A stretch of 42,150 nucleotides of DNA from Tolypothrix sp. PCC 7712 (GCF_025860405.1 NZ_CP063793.1:1-42150), one strand, 5' to 3'; positions 25,427-33,763 are shown, numbered from the stretch's first letter. Translations and numbers: made by a program. Notes: a model not told the origin generated them from the letters alone.

Positions 25427-25789
25427 ATGACTGCTCTTGAACTGTTGCAACGCTATGCTGCTGGTGAAAGACGCTTCATTGAAGTTGATCTCAGTGGTAT
25501 TAATTTGAGCGGAGCTAATTTGTCAGAAATTGATTTGTGCAGATGTAATCTCCGAAATATTAATCTTTCTGGAGCAAATTTACTTGGTGGGAGCCTCATG
25601 GGTTCCGATTTGAGTGGAGCAAATCTGAGCAAAGCTAATTTAGAAAGTGTTGCTATGCAAGGAACGAATTTAGAAAACGCTACTCTGCTCGGTGCTAGAA
25701 CTATCGAAACTGAGTTTGCTGGAGCTTTCTTCCGCAATACCACCACTGAAGAAGGAGATATTGTTCAAGGATCTGAGTACTTCGACTAA
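25427..25789 (+). CDS. Small pentapeptide-repeat protein
   Basis: 120 residues from the ATG at 25427, preceded by GGAAG at 8-base spacing; an in-frame TTG at 25412 is less likely. After the typical leader MTALELLQRYAAGERRF, almost the whole protein consists of A(N/D)LSX-type pentapeptides (IDLSGINLSGANLSEIDL, SGANLLGGSLMGSDLSGANL...), giving about four coils of a right-handed beta-helix. No extra domain is present. Leader and repeats resemble the N-terminus of the large membrane protein at 2765-4852. These small proteins bind partners by shape; none is identifiable here. Confidence 0.9.
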   Translation: MTALELLQRYAAGERRFIEVDLSGINLSGANLSEIDLCRCNLRNINLSGANLLGGSLMGSDLSGANLSKANLESVAMQGTNLENATLLGARTIETEFAGAFFRNTTTEEGDIVQGSEYFD

Positions 25790-25858
25790 CGCCATGACCA
25801 CAGCAATTAAAGATTAATTAGCTCAAAAGGTTTTCAGTGTGTTATTTCCAAAATTTAA

Positions 25859-25985
25859 GAACTCGTTGCAACTCTTGCGGCGATAGCGGAGTGCTGGGTG
25901 GGGCTTTTATAAACAAGGCTTCCACACGCGTAAACTATTGCCCCGTCCCAGCACCGCAAGAGTTGAGCGAAGCGGCAACGAGTTC
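25859..25985. repeat. 127-bp interrupted inverted repeat between convergent genes
   Basis: Outer arms GAACTCGTTGC (25859-25869) and GCAACGAGTTC (25975-25985) are perfect. The next 11 bp, AACTCTTGCGG / CCGCAAGAGTT, are also perfect, but the right arm has a 10-base insert GAGCGAAGCG between the two blocks. Pairing continues inside (GTGCTGGG / CCCAGCAC). It lies between the convergent pentapeptide and relaxase genes. It could terminate transcription from both sides or be a non-autonomous mobile repeat. Confidence 0.7.
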
Positions 25986-26002
25986 GTCGGCGCAACATGA
26001 GA

Positions 26003-28159
26003 TCACCGACTAAAACCACGCTGCTGCTGTCTGCGTTTCTGTTGCTCTATGTGCAGTATTTCGAGCAAATCCTCATTCCAACTGTGATTATTAGGTGGAA
26101 GTTGCTTACTTTGGGGCAACAATTTTAATACAGTTTTGGCTGTTTCTTTACCTTGGTCATCTTTACTAAATGCCAGCCCAATTCTGCTGATATTTTTGAG
26201 AAATTCTAGTGGCAAGTTATCCGGGTCATCCACTACCAAGTACATCGTTTTCACTGGTGGCAGCCCCTTGTGTGCATTCATATCCATATGTGCTAACGTC
26301 AGTGCATCAATGGGTGAGTCGCACAAAAATACTCTCTCGATTTTATCGTCTGTTTCTCTACCCAAATTAATGTGAAACCAACTCTGTCTTGATTGGGTGT
26401 TTTCGCTGTTCTGGGAACAGCGATCGTCTTGCTTTGGGGTGTCCCAAACCAGTGTGCCTGATTTTTCACCGTTGAGAGAACGCTTGATAAATACAACTTT
26501 TCGCTGCTGGTCTATGTAACCCAACCCTTTAAGATGTAATGTTTCGACTAAAGTTGATGAGATGCCACGTTGCTGAGTCAGGTAATTTTTTAATGCAGGC
26601 CATAGCTTCTCATCTTCTGATGGTGGCGTGAACTGGGGTGAACTCTGTTTTTGCTTTCTATTGGATACCAGTTGATTGTTAGCGATTAGAACTAATGCTT
26701 TAGCTTCCTCAGTAGTCCATCGGGCGGGACTAGCTAATATAATTTCTTCAACTTCTTCTACTTGCCGATTATCTAATAACGCTCTATTAGCAATTTCTTT
26801 GTCTCGGTCAGTTACTAATAAGTTTTGCAATTCGGTACTGTAATACTTGTATAACTCAGCTGAGGAATTCTCTTTTAGCTTTGGTTTATCGGTGGTTAAA
26901 GGTTGAGCTTTATTTTGAGCAATTGCATCCACTGTTGTTTGAGATGAAAGCTGTTGCTCCTTTGGAGCAATTGCCGGTCGCAGGTCATCTAATGTGGTTC
27001 TTCCTTGTTCTAACTGCTGCTGAGACGCAGACAGTTGTTCTATTAATTGTGGTAAAGTTTCCACCAAGGTTGACTCGGCTGCTAACTGTTCAATAAAATC
27101 AGCGATTGCATCCACAGCTTTTTGTGATGAAAGTCGTTGTTCCTTAGGAGTAATCAACGCTCGCAGGTCACCTAATGTGGTTCTTCCTTCTTCTAACTGT
27201 TGCTGATGCCCGTACAGTTGTTCTATAACTTGTGGTAACACTTCAGCCAAGGTTGACTCGGCTGCTGACTGTTTTATAAAATCAGCGATCGCATTTATGG
27301 GTTGTTGGTTTAGGACTGTTCGCCCAACAGGATTGTTTAATAGCTGCTCAATCCGGGCATCATCACGTTTTGGTTGGTAGTCAATGAGGAGATGTTTTTG
27401 CAAACCTGGGAAGGTGTAAGCTGCACCCAATTGTGTACCACTAAAAGCAATTCCATCTTTCTCGTAGGAGATACCTTTAGACTTGCCATTCCTGGTAAAT
27501 CCTGTTCTGACACTGATACCAGATTGCTGCAACCGCATGATAAGTTCGGGCATTTGGGGATGATCAACAGATGCGTTGTCAATTGTCTGCTGAACTAGCT
27601 GTTTAATACTCTTGTCTGGTGGGGTATCGCGTTTACCTGCCTCATATTCTTCTTGTTCTCGTTTAATGCGCCGAAATTGTCCTGTGCTTTGTGTGCGATT
27701 TAGTCTTTCTCTGCTGCCTTGGACTTGAACTAATTCATAATCAATTTCAATCTGGCGTAAGACTTTTTCAGAGCGTACATAATCCCAGGAATCATCAACT
27801 AATAAACTCGTATCCATCCTGATACGGCTGGCGGCAATGTGGACATGATCATCATCGGTATTTTGGTGGCGGAAGATGACAAACTGATTGGCATCAAAGC
27901 CCATTTCTTTCATGTAGCGATTGCCGATTTCACACCATTTATCTTCAGAAATTACATCATCCTTGGCGGCTGACAGAGAAACATGATAGACAACACGTTC
28001 TGCATCTGGATTTAGTTGTCGAGACAGTCGAAATTCTTTGGCTAGTTCTCTGGAATTTCTACCGCTCATGTTACCGCCAATTAGTTTGGCATTTTCGCTC
28101 GATTCCAAATAATCCAGTAACTTGCGAAAACCTCTACCCTTCGTCTGCTTCCCAATCAT
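26003..28159 (-). CDS. Mobilization relaxase fused to DUF3991/TOPRIM-like domain
   Basis: 718 residues from the ATG at 28159, which follows GAGGAGGAAG; an in-frame start at 28213 lies deep within the mobC gene. The relaxase domain (1-200) opens MIGKQTKGRGFRKLLDYLES, with Y17 the candidate nicking tyrosine, and has the metal-binding box RHQNTDDDHVHIAAS (H98, H105, H107), as in MOBP-type enzymes. Two 61-residue tandem repeats follow (about 290-410). The C-terminal third has LWPALKNYLTQQRGIS, VFLCDSPIDALTLAHM and LVVDDPDNLPLE, typical of DUF3991 plus a TOPRIM-like fold seen in mobile-element primases. It should nick oriT and pilot the strand; the TOPRIM part may help prime or process it. It overlaps mobC by 26 bp. 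Confidence 0.92.
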   Translation of the reverse strand: MIGKQTKGRGFRKLLDYLESSENAKLIGGNMSGRNSRELAKEFRLSRQLNPDAERVVYHVSLSAAKDDVISEDKWCEIGNRYMKEMGFDANQFVIFRHQNTDDDHVHIAASRIRMDTSLLVDDSWDYVRSEKVLRQIEIDYELVQVQGSRERLNRTQSTGQFRRIKREQEEYEAGKRDTPPDKSIKQLVQQTIDNASVDHPQMPELIMRLQQSGISVRTGFTRNGKSKGISYEKDGIAFSGTQLGAAYTFPGLQKHLLIDYQPKRDDARIEQLLNNPVGRTVLNQQPINAIADFIKQSAAESTLAEVLPQVIEQLYGHQQQLEEGRTTLGDLRALITPKEQRLSSQKAVDAIADFIEQLAAESTLVETLPQLIEQLSASQQQLEQGRTTLDDLRPAIAPKEQQLSSQTTVDAIAQNKAQPLTTDKPKLKENSSAELYKYYSTELQNLLVTDRDKEIANRALLDNRQVEEVEEIILASPARWTTEEAKALVLIANNQLVSNRKQKQSSPQFTPPSEDEKLWPALKNYLTQQRGISSTLVETLHLKGLGYIDQQRKVVFIKRSLNGEKSGTLVWDTPKQDDRCSQNSENTQSRQSWFHINLGRETDDKIERVFLCDSPIDALTLAHMDMNAHKGLPPVKTMYLVVDDPDNLPLEFLKNISRIGLAFSKDDQGKETAKTVLKLLPQSKQLPPNNHSWNEDLLEILHIEQQKRRQQQRGFSR
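26915..27280 (-). repeat. Two 183-bp tandem repeats inside the relaxase gene
   Basis: Units 26915-27097 and 27098-27280 encode two 61-residue copies beginning AIADFI and sharing LPQ(V/L)IEQL, QQLE(E/Q)GRTTL and PKEQ(R/Q)LSSQ. A truncated third start (AIAQNKAQ) follows. The heptad-like pattern suggests a coiled-coil spacer between the relaxase and TOPRIM parts. Length is likely to vary among related plasmids. Confidence 0.8.
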
Positions 28160-28547
28160 CGTCTTCCTCCTCTTCTTCTGACCAGTCGTCCGATTCGGTG
28201 TCAACTTGTGCAATGTCTCGTCTGCACTGATGCAACACTGACAAAAGTTCTTGCAACAATTCTGGGTTGGCTGGTGGAGTACGCCCCATTTTTATGGCTG
28301 TGTTTGTGGCTTTGACAAGCTGATTTAAATTGTTGCCGATTTGTCCTAATTCCCAATATGTTTGTAAACTAATTTTGCTCAGTCGTTTGGGCAGTGGACG
28401 CAACAATCCATTACGCCTCATTAATTCACTGGCTGACATTCCCGCGTCAATTGATTTTATCCGCAGCAAGTCCAGTTCAATATCGCTCAACCGCATTGAG
28501 AAGAGGTGGTTTCTTACGAGTCTTTTTGACTGTTTGCGATGAGGCAT
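28134..28547 (-). CDS. mobC: MobC-like mobilization accessory protein
   Basis: 137 residues. The N-terminal half is basic with a ribbon-helix-helix pattern (HLFSMRLSDIELDLLRIKSIDAGMSASELMRRNGLL). It is followed by the MobC-type helix ISLQTYWELGQIGNNLNQLVKATN, where GNNLNQL is characteristic. The C-terminus is extremely acidic (SDDWSEEEEEDDDWEADEG). MobC proteins bind oriT and open it for the relaxase. It sits directly upstream of the relaxase gene with a 26-bp overlap, and the hairpin-rich oriT candidate lies just ahead of it. The acidic tail is longer than I would expect and might mask DNA binding or mediate contacts. Confidence 0.85.
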   Translation of the reverse strand: MPHRKQSKRLVRNHLFSMRLSDIELDLLRIKSIDAGMSASELMRRNGLLRPLPKRLSKISLQTYWELGQIGNNLNQLVKATNTAIKMGRTPPANPELLQELLSVLHQCRRDIAQVDTESDDWSEEEEEDDDWEADEG

Positions 28548-28887
28548 AACTTAATATTTGGGGAGGAATGTGGCTGGGGGGTTTTTTAAGGGGGTACTCC
28601 CCCTTGAACAAGCCGTCGTCCGAGCGGAGCGAGGTTTAGCGTCAGCTAAAAGACATGGCTTGCTGCTAGCCCATTTTCGGGGGTAGCGGAAAAGAGGAAA
28701 ATAACCGGGGGTGGGATGCACAGCGAGGGGTTTCGGGAAATCTCATGCGGCGGCAGTTGCCGCCATTGGGCTGATTTGTTCACGTAGAAGTGAACACGGT
28801 TTTTTCAAGAATTTTTAAATTAAATTTTGCTACATCTAGAAAATAGTAGATTAGGCGATATATAGCAATAATTATCAATTTTTATTA
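28548..28887. other. oriT: Candidate origin of transfer (oriT) region
   Basis: 340 bp upstream of mobC-relaxase and before a divergent small gene, the usual place for oriT. It is G-rich and full of symmetry: AAGGGGG-TACT-CCCCCTT (28588-28605), GGCGGCA-GT-TGCCGCC (28749-28764) and TGTTCAC-GTAGAA-GTGAACA (28777-28796). I could not recognise a known nic sequence, so the call rests on position and structure. Confidence 0.55.
28777..28796. promoter_or_regulatory. Inverted repeat sharing half-sites with the 33727 palindrome
   Basis: Perfect 7-bp arms TGTTCAC / GTGAACA with a 6-base spacer. The GTTCAC/GTGAAC half-sites are the same as the ends of the palindrome at 33727-33750. It lies 92 bp upstream of the gene at 28888. 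Probably an operator, perhaps for the same RHH regulator. Confidence 0.5.
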
Positions 28888-29181
28888 ATGGCTATGGATA
28901 GACAGAAAAATAATGAGCGAGTTCCTGTAAGTAAAGTTGATGAGGCGATTAAACTACTTCAGGATTTGAAACCCAAAGAGCGAGACGATATTTCGGCTTT
29001 GGAGACTGTGCGTAAACTCAGACGATACATTGAGAAACTGACTTCGGAAAAATATGGCTATACCTTTGATGAAGTCTCTGAAATGTTGCAGGGACTGGGA
29101 ATTAATTTAAGCGGGAGCCGGATTAAAACTTTGTTGGCTGAGGTTAAGAAAAATACTCGCAGTAAAAAAAGCCAGAATTAG
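28888..29181 (+). CDS. Small hypothetical protein, HTH-like C-terminus
   Basis: 97 residues; ATGs at 28888 and 28894 are both possible and neither has a clear ribosome-binding site. The protein is very charged. The segment YGYTFDEVSEMLQGLGINLSG followed by SRIKTLLAEVKK reads as a helix-turn-helix that selects a DNA or peptide site, a pattern I associate with mobilization-linked small proteins. It is transcribed away from mobC across the oriT candidate, so an oriT-binding or regulatory role is plausible. No firm family assignment. Confidence 0.7.
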   Translation: MAMDRQKNNERVPVSKVDEAIKLLQDLKPKERDDISALETVRKLRRYIEKLTSEKYGYTFDEVSEMLQGLGINLSGSRIKTLLAEVKKNTRSKKSQN

Positions 29182-29399
29182 GGTTAAATCCTGGTGTAGC
29201 TCTTAAAATTTCTACTCAGGCTCAGTATTTATCTGCAAGTGGTGCTGATGGTAAAACACAGACTAAAAAATAACAGAAAATTTAGTACTTTTAGGCTGTA
29301 ATCGACAGCAAATCATAGCAGAGATTAGCATCTGCTAAAGTAGAGCGCATAGGGTTAGTTTATTTGTATTGGTTTGCAGTCAAAACTATAACTTTATTG

Positions 29400-32300
29400 T
29401 CAAGTTACAGCTGATTGCATTGGGGCAACAGCTAAGAGAATAGATTCATTTGAGTAAACTTCAGTAGGCAGACAACTGAGTACAGCTATCAGCAGGTTAG
29501 CCCTAACTTGGGGGGTACATTCGTGTAAAACTCGCTCCATTGCCCTATTACCAATGGTTTTGGCAACTAGCACCACTTCGTCTAACAAGCCATCTGGTGA
29601 TAATTCTGGTTGTTGGCACAAAATCGGGAAGTATTCACTGACTAACCACTGTTCATCCTCCGCCAAGTCTGTAAAATTTTTATTACTATCGCTATAAAGA
29701 CTGTCTAATAGCAGGAGTAATAATTTTTTAAACCTAGCCCAACCCCCCCAACGCTGCGTAAATCGGCTCACCCATCCCTGGGTAGTGTCTATAATTTTGG
29801 CGATCGCTTTTTGGCCAATTTTCTGCTGCGACTCCCAAAGCTGGGTGAAAGCTTTGACGATGGCGTGTCCTGTTTGCTGATCTCGGCTACCCGCTTCAGT
29901 GCATAAAGTACAGGCATCGACAACCTCTAATTTGACTCCCGGTAGTTCATCTAATAGGAAACTGAGGTCATAATCAGCGCAGAAGTAAAATGTTAGCTCC
30001 TCATTGGAGCGACGATGAGCGCGTAATCGACCAATTTCTTGAATGATTTCGGCTCTGATTAATTCGGTGAGATACTTTTGCAAGATGTCAACTGAATTTC
30101 CCAGCTTGACTTGCTGACCAGTCATCACCTGAAGATGTGCAGCCACCGCACCGATGTTTTGGTAGGGAATGCCAAAAGAAGCGATCGCGTCACAGTCACT
30201 AAAGCGGTTAACACCACGACCATCGACAAAGTGACTGTATTCAATGTAGTCTTCCGTCTTGAGAGCAAGTTGTTTCCACTCGATAATGCCCAGTTTCTTG
30301 TGTATCTTGTGGAAAGTTTCCTTGAGGGCATCAACGCGATCAGTTAAAGAACTTGAGCGTTTTTTCGGCAATTTACCCAGCCCAATGACGTTAACCACCC
30401 TTAAATTACTGTAGTCGGGGCGTGACTGCTGGATAACTAGCATCGAGTCATCGTAGCCAAGTTTCAATTTCAACCGCTCCGTCCTGATAGTAGCATCAAG
30501 GTAAATATTGAATTGGGCGGAGTTGGCTAATTCAGCATATTTAGTGTTAGGACGGTAAATGGTCAATAGACCCCATTTACAAGCCAAAGAACCCTCACCC
30601 TTCCAAGCTTCGAGGAAGTCGGGGAACCAGTACAGGGGCAAATCAAAGAACTGCTTACCTGCAAGTCTTGCGCTGTCCTTGGCCACACGTTTAGCAGCAT
30701 AACGGGCGGCGGCACTTTTTTTAAGTTCTTTATCGCCTTGGATATCAATGGAGTCTAAATCAGCCAGAAATTCTAAATTAGGCTCTAATATCTGGGCAAT
30801 GGCTTCAATATCTAAATCTTGCGGAAAGTCGGGTAACAGATCCCTTAATTCAGCGTCATTAAAGCCATAACGAGAATGTGGTTTAATATCTCCATTGAGG
30901 AGCGAGCGCAAAACTGGTAAAAAGGTCTGAAGTTTTAACCATTGCTCAGGGGGTAAGCCGCCTGCAACTAAGGAACCTACGGTAGTATCAAAATCCTTCA
31001 ACGTCACTTCAATTGAGTGAACAGGCTGAATGAGTGTACCGGCTTCTTCCCATATCCGCCCCACGGTGAAAGGCTGACCAGCAGCATTAGTTAACTCAAC
31101 TGGGGTAGAGTCGGGATGCGCTCGAATTTGGGAGTAATTTTGAATGACCAGCCGCTTGTTGAAACGGAAGCCGAAACCCTCACCTGTGGCGAAACGGCAC
31201 TGATTCTGATTGAGACAACCGTTGCAGATGGGGCTAATAGCACTTTCTTCAAAATCTAAACTACCAAAGTTTTTGTCACGGAATGCGCCAAATAACGGAG
31301 TGCGGCTACAGTTCCCAACAGTATCGGGAGTTTCAAGAGCTTTTGGCTGTAGGAGAAAATTAGCGCCCATTGGGGTTGTGCGGGTCTTGTCGATTTTTAA
31401 GCCATTGTGCCGCACTGGCAGGTCAACAAAGTTAGCCTCAATGGGTAAGGTGGATGGGTTTCTGTGGTTGGCATCCTCGTATATTAGTTTATCAATACCG
31501 AACATGGCAGCTGTCATTTGTCCGGCATTGTGAGATTTACCCAGCCCAGGATGGGAATTGTCTAAAATTTGCGTCCAGCCCTTGGAGATGGCTTCCACCC
31601 ATGCGGCGATATGTTCTTCTGGTTGGCATTCAATGTAGATATCGCCTGTAAATTCGCTGCGGTGTGGGATATTACCCGGCTTGTAGATGATTATCTGCCG
31701 TCTTGGGGTGGTAATTTCGGTTGCTGGCTGTGGGGAAGTGGGTTCTGGCTTTGGTGATGCGGGTGTTGAAAATCCTTTAGCTGCTGAAACCAAAGGGGCT
31801 AGAGCCTGCTTTAATAAATTTTGGAAACTGGTTAAGTCTTCTCTTACTCGTCCCAATTCCCATTGCTCACGGCTAATCAGTCCTTTATGGGGCTGGAATG
31901 GTTCATACTGCCGTTGTGGAAAGCGAAAGCCGTACTGCTTGGCGATGTGAAACAGCGTGCCGATCGTAATTCCGCCACGCCGGAAACTGCGAATTTTGGC
32001 GCGAATGTTCCAGGTTGTACCTTTGATGGAAGGCGACCACTTTTCCGCAATGATTTCGGCTTCGGCTGCCCCGTAGTGGTTAACCAGTGCCATCAGTACT
32101 TGGCGGCATTCATCGTAATTGCCGCTACCTGGGGTGCGCGGTGGAATGAGTGAGAGTGCTTGTTGGATTAGCTGCTCAATGTCCCAGCCTTCAGTGTTGG
32201 AGATTTCGCGGAATTGTTGACGGCGTGACTCGATTTCTTGGATGCGCTGCTGGTATTCTTCTCTCTCTCTCTGGGCGATCGCAATTGCCTCAGTTACCCA

Positions 32301-32900
32301 TTCTGTTGGTAAAGTGGCTTGGGGGTTGACTAGGAGAAATTCTGCTTCTGTGTTGCCGTAAAATACACGGCTGGCATCTTTACAAGCTGGATCATGAGGC
32401 AACTGCTGCATGAGGAAGCGCGTACAAGCTTCTACAGTATCAGCACCCTGAACATATTCGGGGAGAAGGAAAACCAACCGGAATTTATGCCAGTCTGGTT
32501 TATGACTGGCAGTAGTGTAAATTAAAGCACAGTGTTTTTTGATGAAGGGGTGAGCTAGCGCGGATTCAATGGTTAATTGGGGATCGTAAACCTTGATGGA
32601 ATTTCCGTACTCGTCCAGTATTGGTTTGCCGTCCTCATCACGGGCAATCTTGGAATTATCAATGTCGAGCAGCAAACATTGAGAACCGATGACATTGGCC
32701 TTGCTCCGCCATGAACCGCCTAACAAGCCAGCACAGATGGCGTGACCTGCTTTAATATGTTGCTGGACATCAACTAGAGTGCCTTCTACATCAATAAAGT
32801 TGGCGGACAGCTTCTTAAAGTCCCAGTCTTTGTTTGTGCCACAAGTGTTGACAGCGAATTTAAACTGACTTTTTTGCAGTTCGTAGTTGCTATTAATCAC
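29400..32900 (-). CDS. Plasmid replication protein, CyRepA1-like (primase/helicase type)
   Basis: 1166 residues from the GTG at 32900, which has GAGGG at 8-base spacing; a TTG at 32915 lies before that site and is rejected. The N-terminal region has CLLLDIDN and KFRLVFLLPEY, resembling the strands of archaeo-eukaryotic-type (PrimPol) primases. The middle has a P-loop-like NSHPGLGKSH and a cysteine cluster CNGCLNQNQC that may hold zinc or an Fe-S centre, as in some helicases. The C-terminal half is helicase-like. The order fits the large CyRepA1 family of cyanobacterial plasmid initiators, as I recall it. It should start replication, and the 33.0-33.4 kb region is the likely origin. A hairpin covers its ribosome-binding site. 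Confidence 0.8.
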   Translation of the reverse strand: MINSNYELQKSQFKFAVNTCGTNKDWDFKKLSANFIDVEGTLVDVQQHIKAGHAICAGLLGGSWRSKANVIGSQCLLLDIDNSKIARDEDGKPILDEYGNSIKVYDPQLTIESALAHPFIKKHCALIYTTASHKPDWHKFRLVFLLPEYVQGADTVEACTRFLMQQLPHDPACKDASRVFYGNTEAEFLLVNPQATLPTEWVTEAIAIAQREREEYQQRIQEIESRRQQFREISNTEGWDIEQLIQQALSLIPPRTPGSGNYDECRQVLMALVNHYGAAEAEIIAEKWSPSIKGTTWNIRAKIRSFRRGGITIGTLFHIAKQYGFRFPQRQYEPFQPHKGLISREQWELGRVREDLTSFQNLLKQALAPLVSAAKGFSTPASPKPEPTSPQPATEITTPRRQIIIYKPGNIPHRSEFTGDIYIECQPEEHIAAWVEAISKGWTQILDNSHPGLGKSHNAGQMTAAMFGIDKLIYEDANHRNPSTLPIEANFVDLPVRHNGLKIDKTRTTPMGANFLLQPKALETPDTVGNCSRTPLFGAFRDKNFGSLDFEESAISPICNGCLNQNQCRFATGEGFGFRFNKRLVIQNYSQIRAHPDSTPVELTNAAGQPFTVGRIWEEAGTLIQPVHSIEVTLKDFDTTVGSLVAGGLPPEQWLKLQTFLPVLRSLLNGDIKPHSRYGFNDAELRDLLPDFPQDLDIEAIAQILEPNLEFLADLDSIDIQGDKELKKSAAARYAAKRVAKDSARLAGKQFFDLPLYWFPDFLEAWKGEGSLACKWGLLTIYRPNTKYAELANSAQFNIYLDATIRTERLKLKLGYDDSMLVIQQSRPDYSNLRVVNVIGLGKLPKKRSSSLTDRVDALKETFHKIHKKLGIIEWKQLALKTEDYIEYSHFVDGRGVNRFSDCDAIASFGIPYQNIGAVAAHLQVMTGQQVKLGNSVDILQKYLTELIRAEIIQEIGRLRAHRRSNEELTFYFCADYDLSFLLDELPGVKLEVVDACTLCTEAGSRDQQTGHAIVKAFTQLWESQQKIGQKAIAKIIDTTQGWVSRFTQRWGGWARFKKLLLLLLDSLYSDSNKNFTDLAEDEQWLVSEYFPILCQQPELSPDGLLDEVVLVAKTIGNRAMERVLHECTPQVRANLLIAVLSCLPTEVYSNESILLAVAPMQSAVT

Positions 32901-32908
32901 GGATTTTT

Positions 32909-32942
32909 CCCTCAAATACTTTGGTTTTCAGTATTTGGAGGG
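32909..32942 (-). promoter_or_regulatory. Hairpin covering the rep ribosome-binding site
   Basis: On the minus strand, CCCTCCAAATACT pairs with AGTATTTGAGGG with one bulged base and an ~9-base loop. The 3' arm contains GAGGG, the binding site of the GTG start at 32900. In the mRNA this stem would hide the site. Translation control of a replication initiator in this way is a known copy-number strategy in other plasmids; here it is inferred. Confidence 0.65.
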
Positions 32943-33224
32943 GGTTATCGTGCTGCTACATCTTAATATCTATTGAATTCGCTGCGTTGCTTGAATTTGC
33001 CCAATTTTGGCTTTGAAAACAAAGATTTGATGACTTTTTTAGCCAAAATCTGCCAACAGAAGCACATGAAAGTTGCCACAGCTATCGATATAATAGTGTG
33101 AAGGCAGCACGGACTAAATCTCATTTCCAATCAGTGGTTTCTAGTGCCAACTTTTCTTCCACTGCTTTGGTTTGTTTGAGATCCCCTCTCCTGCTCCAGT
33201 AAATAGAATATGAGTTTAAATCTC

Positions 33225-33262
33225 GGATAAAGCGTCACTACCTAGTAGTGGCGCTTTTGTCC
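33225..33262. repeat. Long hairpin in the origin candidate
   Basis: AAAGCGTCACTA (33229-33240) pairs with TAGTGGCGCTTT (33246-33257), one G-U, loop CCTAG, and GGA/TCC extend the stem outward. On the plus strand it ends in GCGCTTTTGTCC, so it could be a weak terminator, but no plus-strand gene runs into it. A structural element of the origin is the alternative. Confidence 0.55.
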
Positions 33263-33444
33263 ATTTATCTTTTGATACTGTTGTATATTTACCTCCGTTG
33301 TACGCTTCATTTCAGTACTTGCCTGATCTTACAGAACAATCGAACGCTTGACATCCAACTTCAATACGAATTATCCGTAACGTTACTTAACAAGTCTGCT
33401 TGATGGTGGTTGTACGTTGGGGTGGTAGTCTTCTGGAGTTTCAG

Positions 33445-33696
33445 TCATATATTGCCCTTAGTTTTCTTGGTTTTCTCTTCAGGCTTGCTTCCTTCTGAGT
33501 TAGTCCTTCCGCCCTCTATTTCATCAAGATATTTTTGCAGTGCCTTTTCTACAACTTCTGAAATTGTAGTTTCTGTAGATGCAACAAAAACACGAAGCCT
33601 TCGGGCTAAGTCTCTCTTGACCAGTCCTGTAACACGAGAATAATCAGGGTTTTCTCTCCTGCCCAAATCATCAGTCTCAATAGTTTGCTCTACCAT
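33445..33696 (-). CDS. Ribbon-helix-helix DNA-binding regulator
   Basis: 83 residues. DYSRVTGLVKRDLARRLRVF forms the strand and first helix, and VASTETTISEVVEKALQKYLDE the second helix, of a CopG/ParG-type ribbon-helix-helix fold. The tail is disordered and basic (GSKPEEKTKKTKGNI). It is divergent from the actin-like operon, and the 24-bp palindrome at 33727-33750 lies 31 bp upstream of its start. The simplest model is that it represses itself and the partition operon from that palindrome, as RHH proteins do in ParM- and ParF-type loci. GGGAG sits only one base before the ATG, so the real start could be slightly downstream. Confidence 0.85.
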   Translation of the reverse strand: MVEQTIETDDLGRRENPDYSRVTGLVKRDLARRLRVFVASTETTISEVVEKALQKYLDEIEGGRTNSEGSKPEEKTKKTKGNI

Positions 33697-33726
33697 TCTC
33701 CCACGATATTTTTAAAACATTTTTGT

Positions 33727-33750
33727 GTTCACCCGTTATAACGGGTGAAC
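33727..33750. promoter_or_regulatory. 24-bp perfect palindrome, operator or centromere candidate
   Basis: Perfectly symmetric; half-site GTTCACCCGTTA. It lies between the divergent RHH regulator and the actin-like gene, and a TATAAT hexamer starts 8 bp beyond it. A bound repressor would block that promoter. The outer GTTCAC/GTGAAC also occur at 28777-28796. Confidence 0.75.
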
Positions 33751-33757
33751 GTTAGTC

Positions 33758-33763
33758 TATAAT
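33758..33763 (+). promoter_or_regulatory. Putative -10 box of the actin-like operon
   Basis: TATAAT in the plus direction, 8 bp after the 24-bp palindrome and 158 bp before the first start codon. The -35 position would fall inside the palindrome and has no strong match to TTGACA. Confidence 0.4.

Larger units (their letters stand above)
32901..33444. other. Candidate replication origin region
   Basis: 544 bp upstream of the replication gene without a supported gene. It contains the SD hairpin at 32909-32942, a perfect 9-bp inverted repeat ATTTTGGCT (33004-33012) / AGCCAAAAT (33041-33049), and the long hairpin at 33225-33262. I saw no clear array of iterons. The origin call rests on position next to rep and on the hairpins. 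Confidence 0.5.

Noticed and set aside
26915..27280. 183-bp tandem repeat as a possible non-coding repeat
   Set aside because: The period is exactly 61 codons and the frame is kept, so it is a protein repeat in the relaxase.
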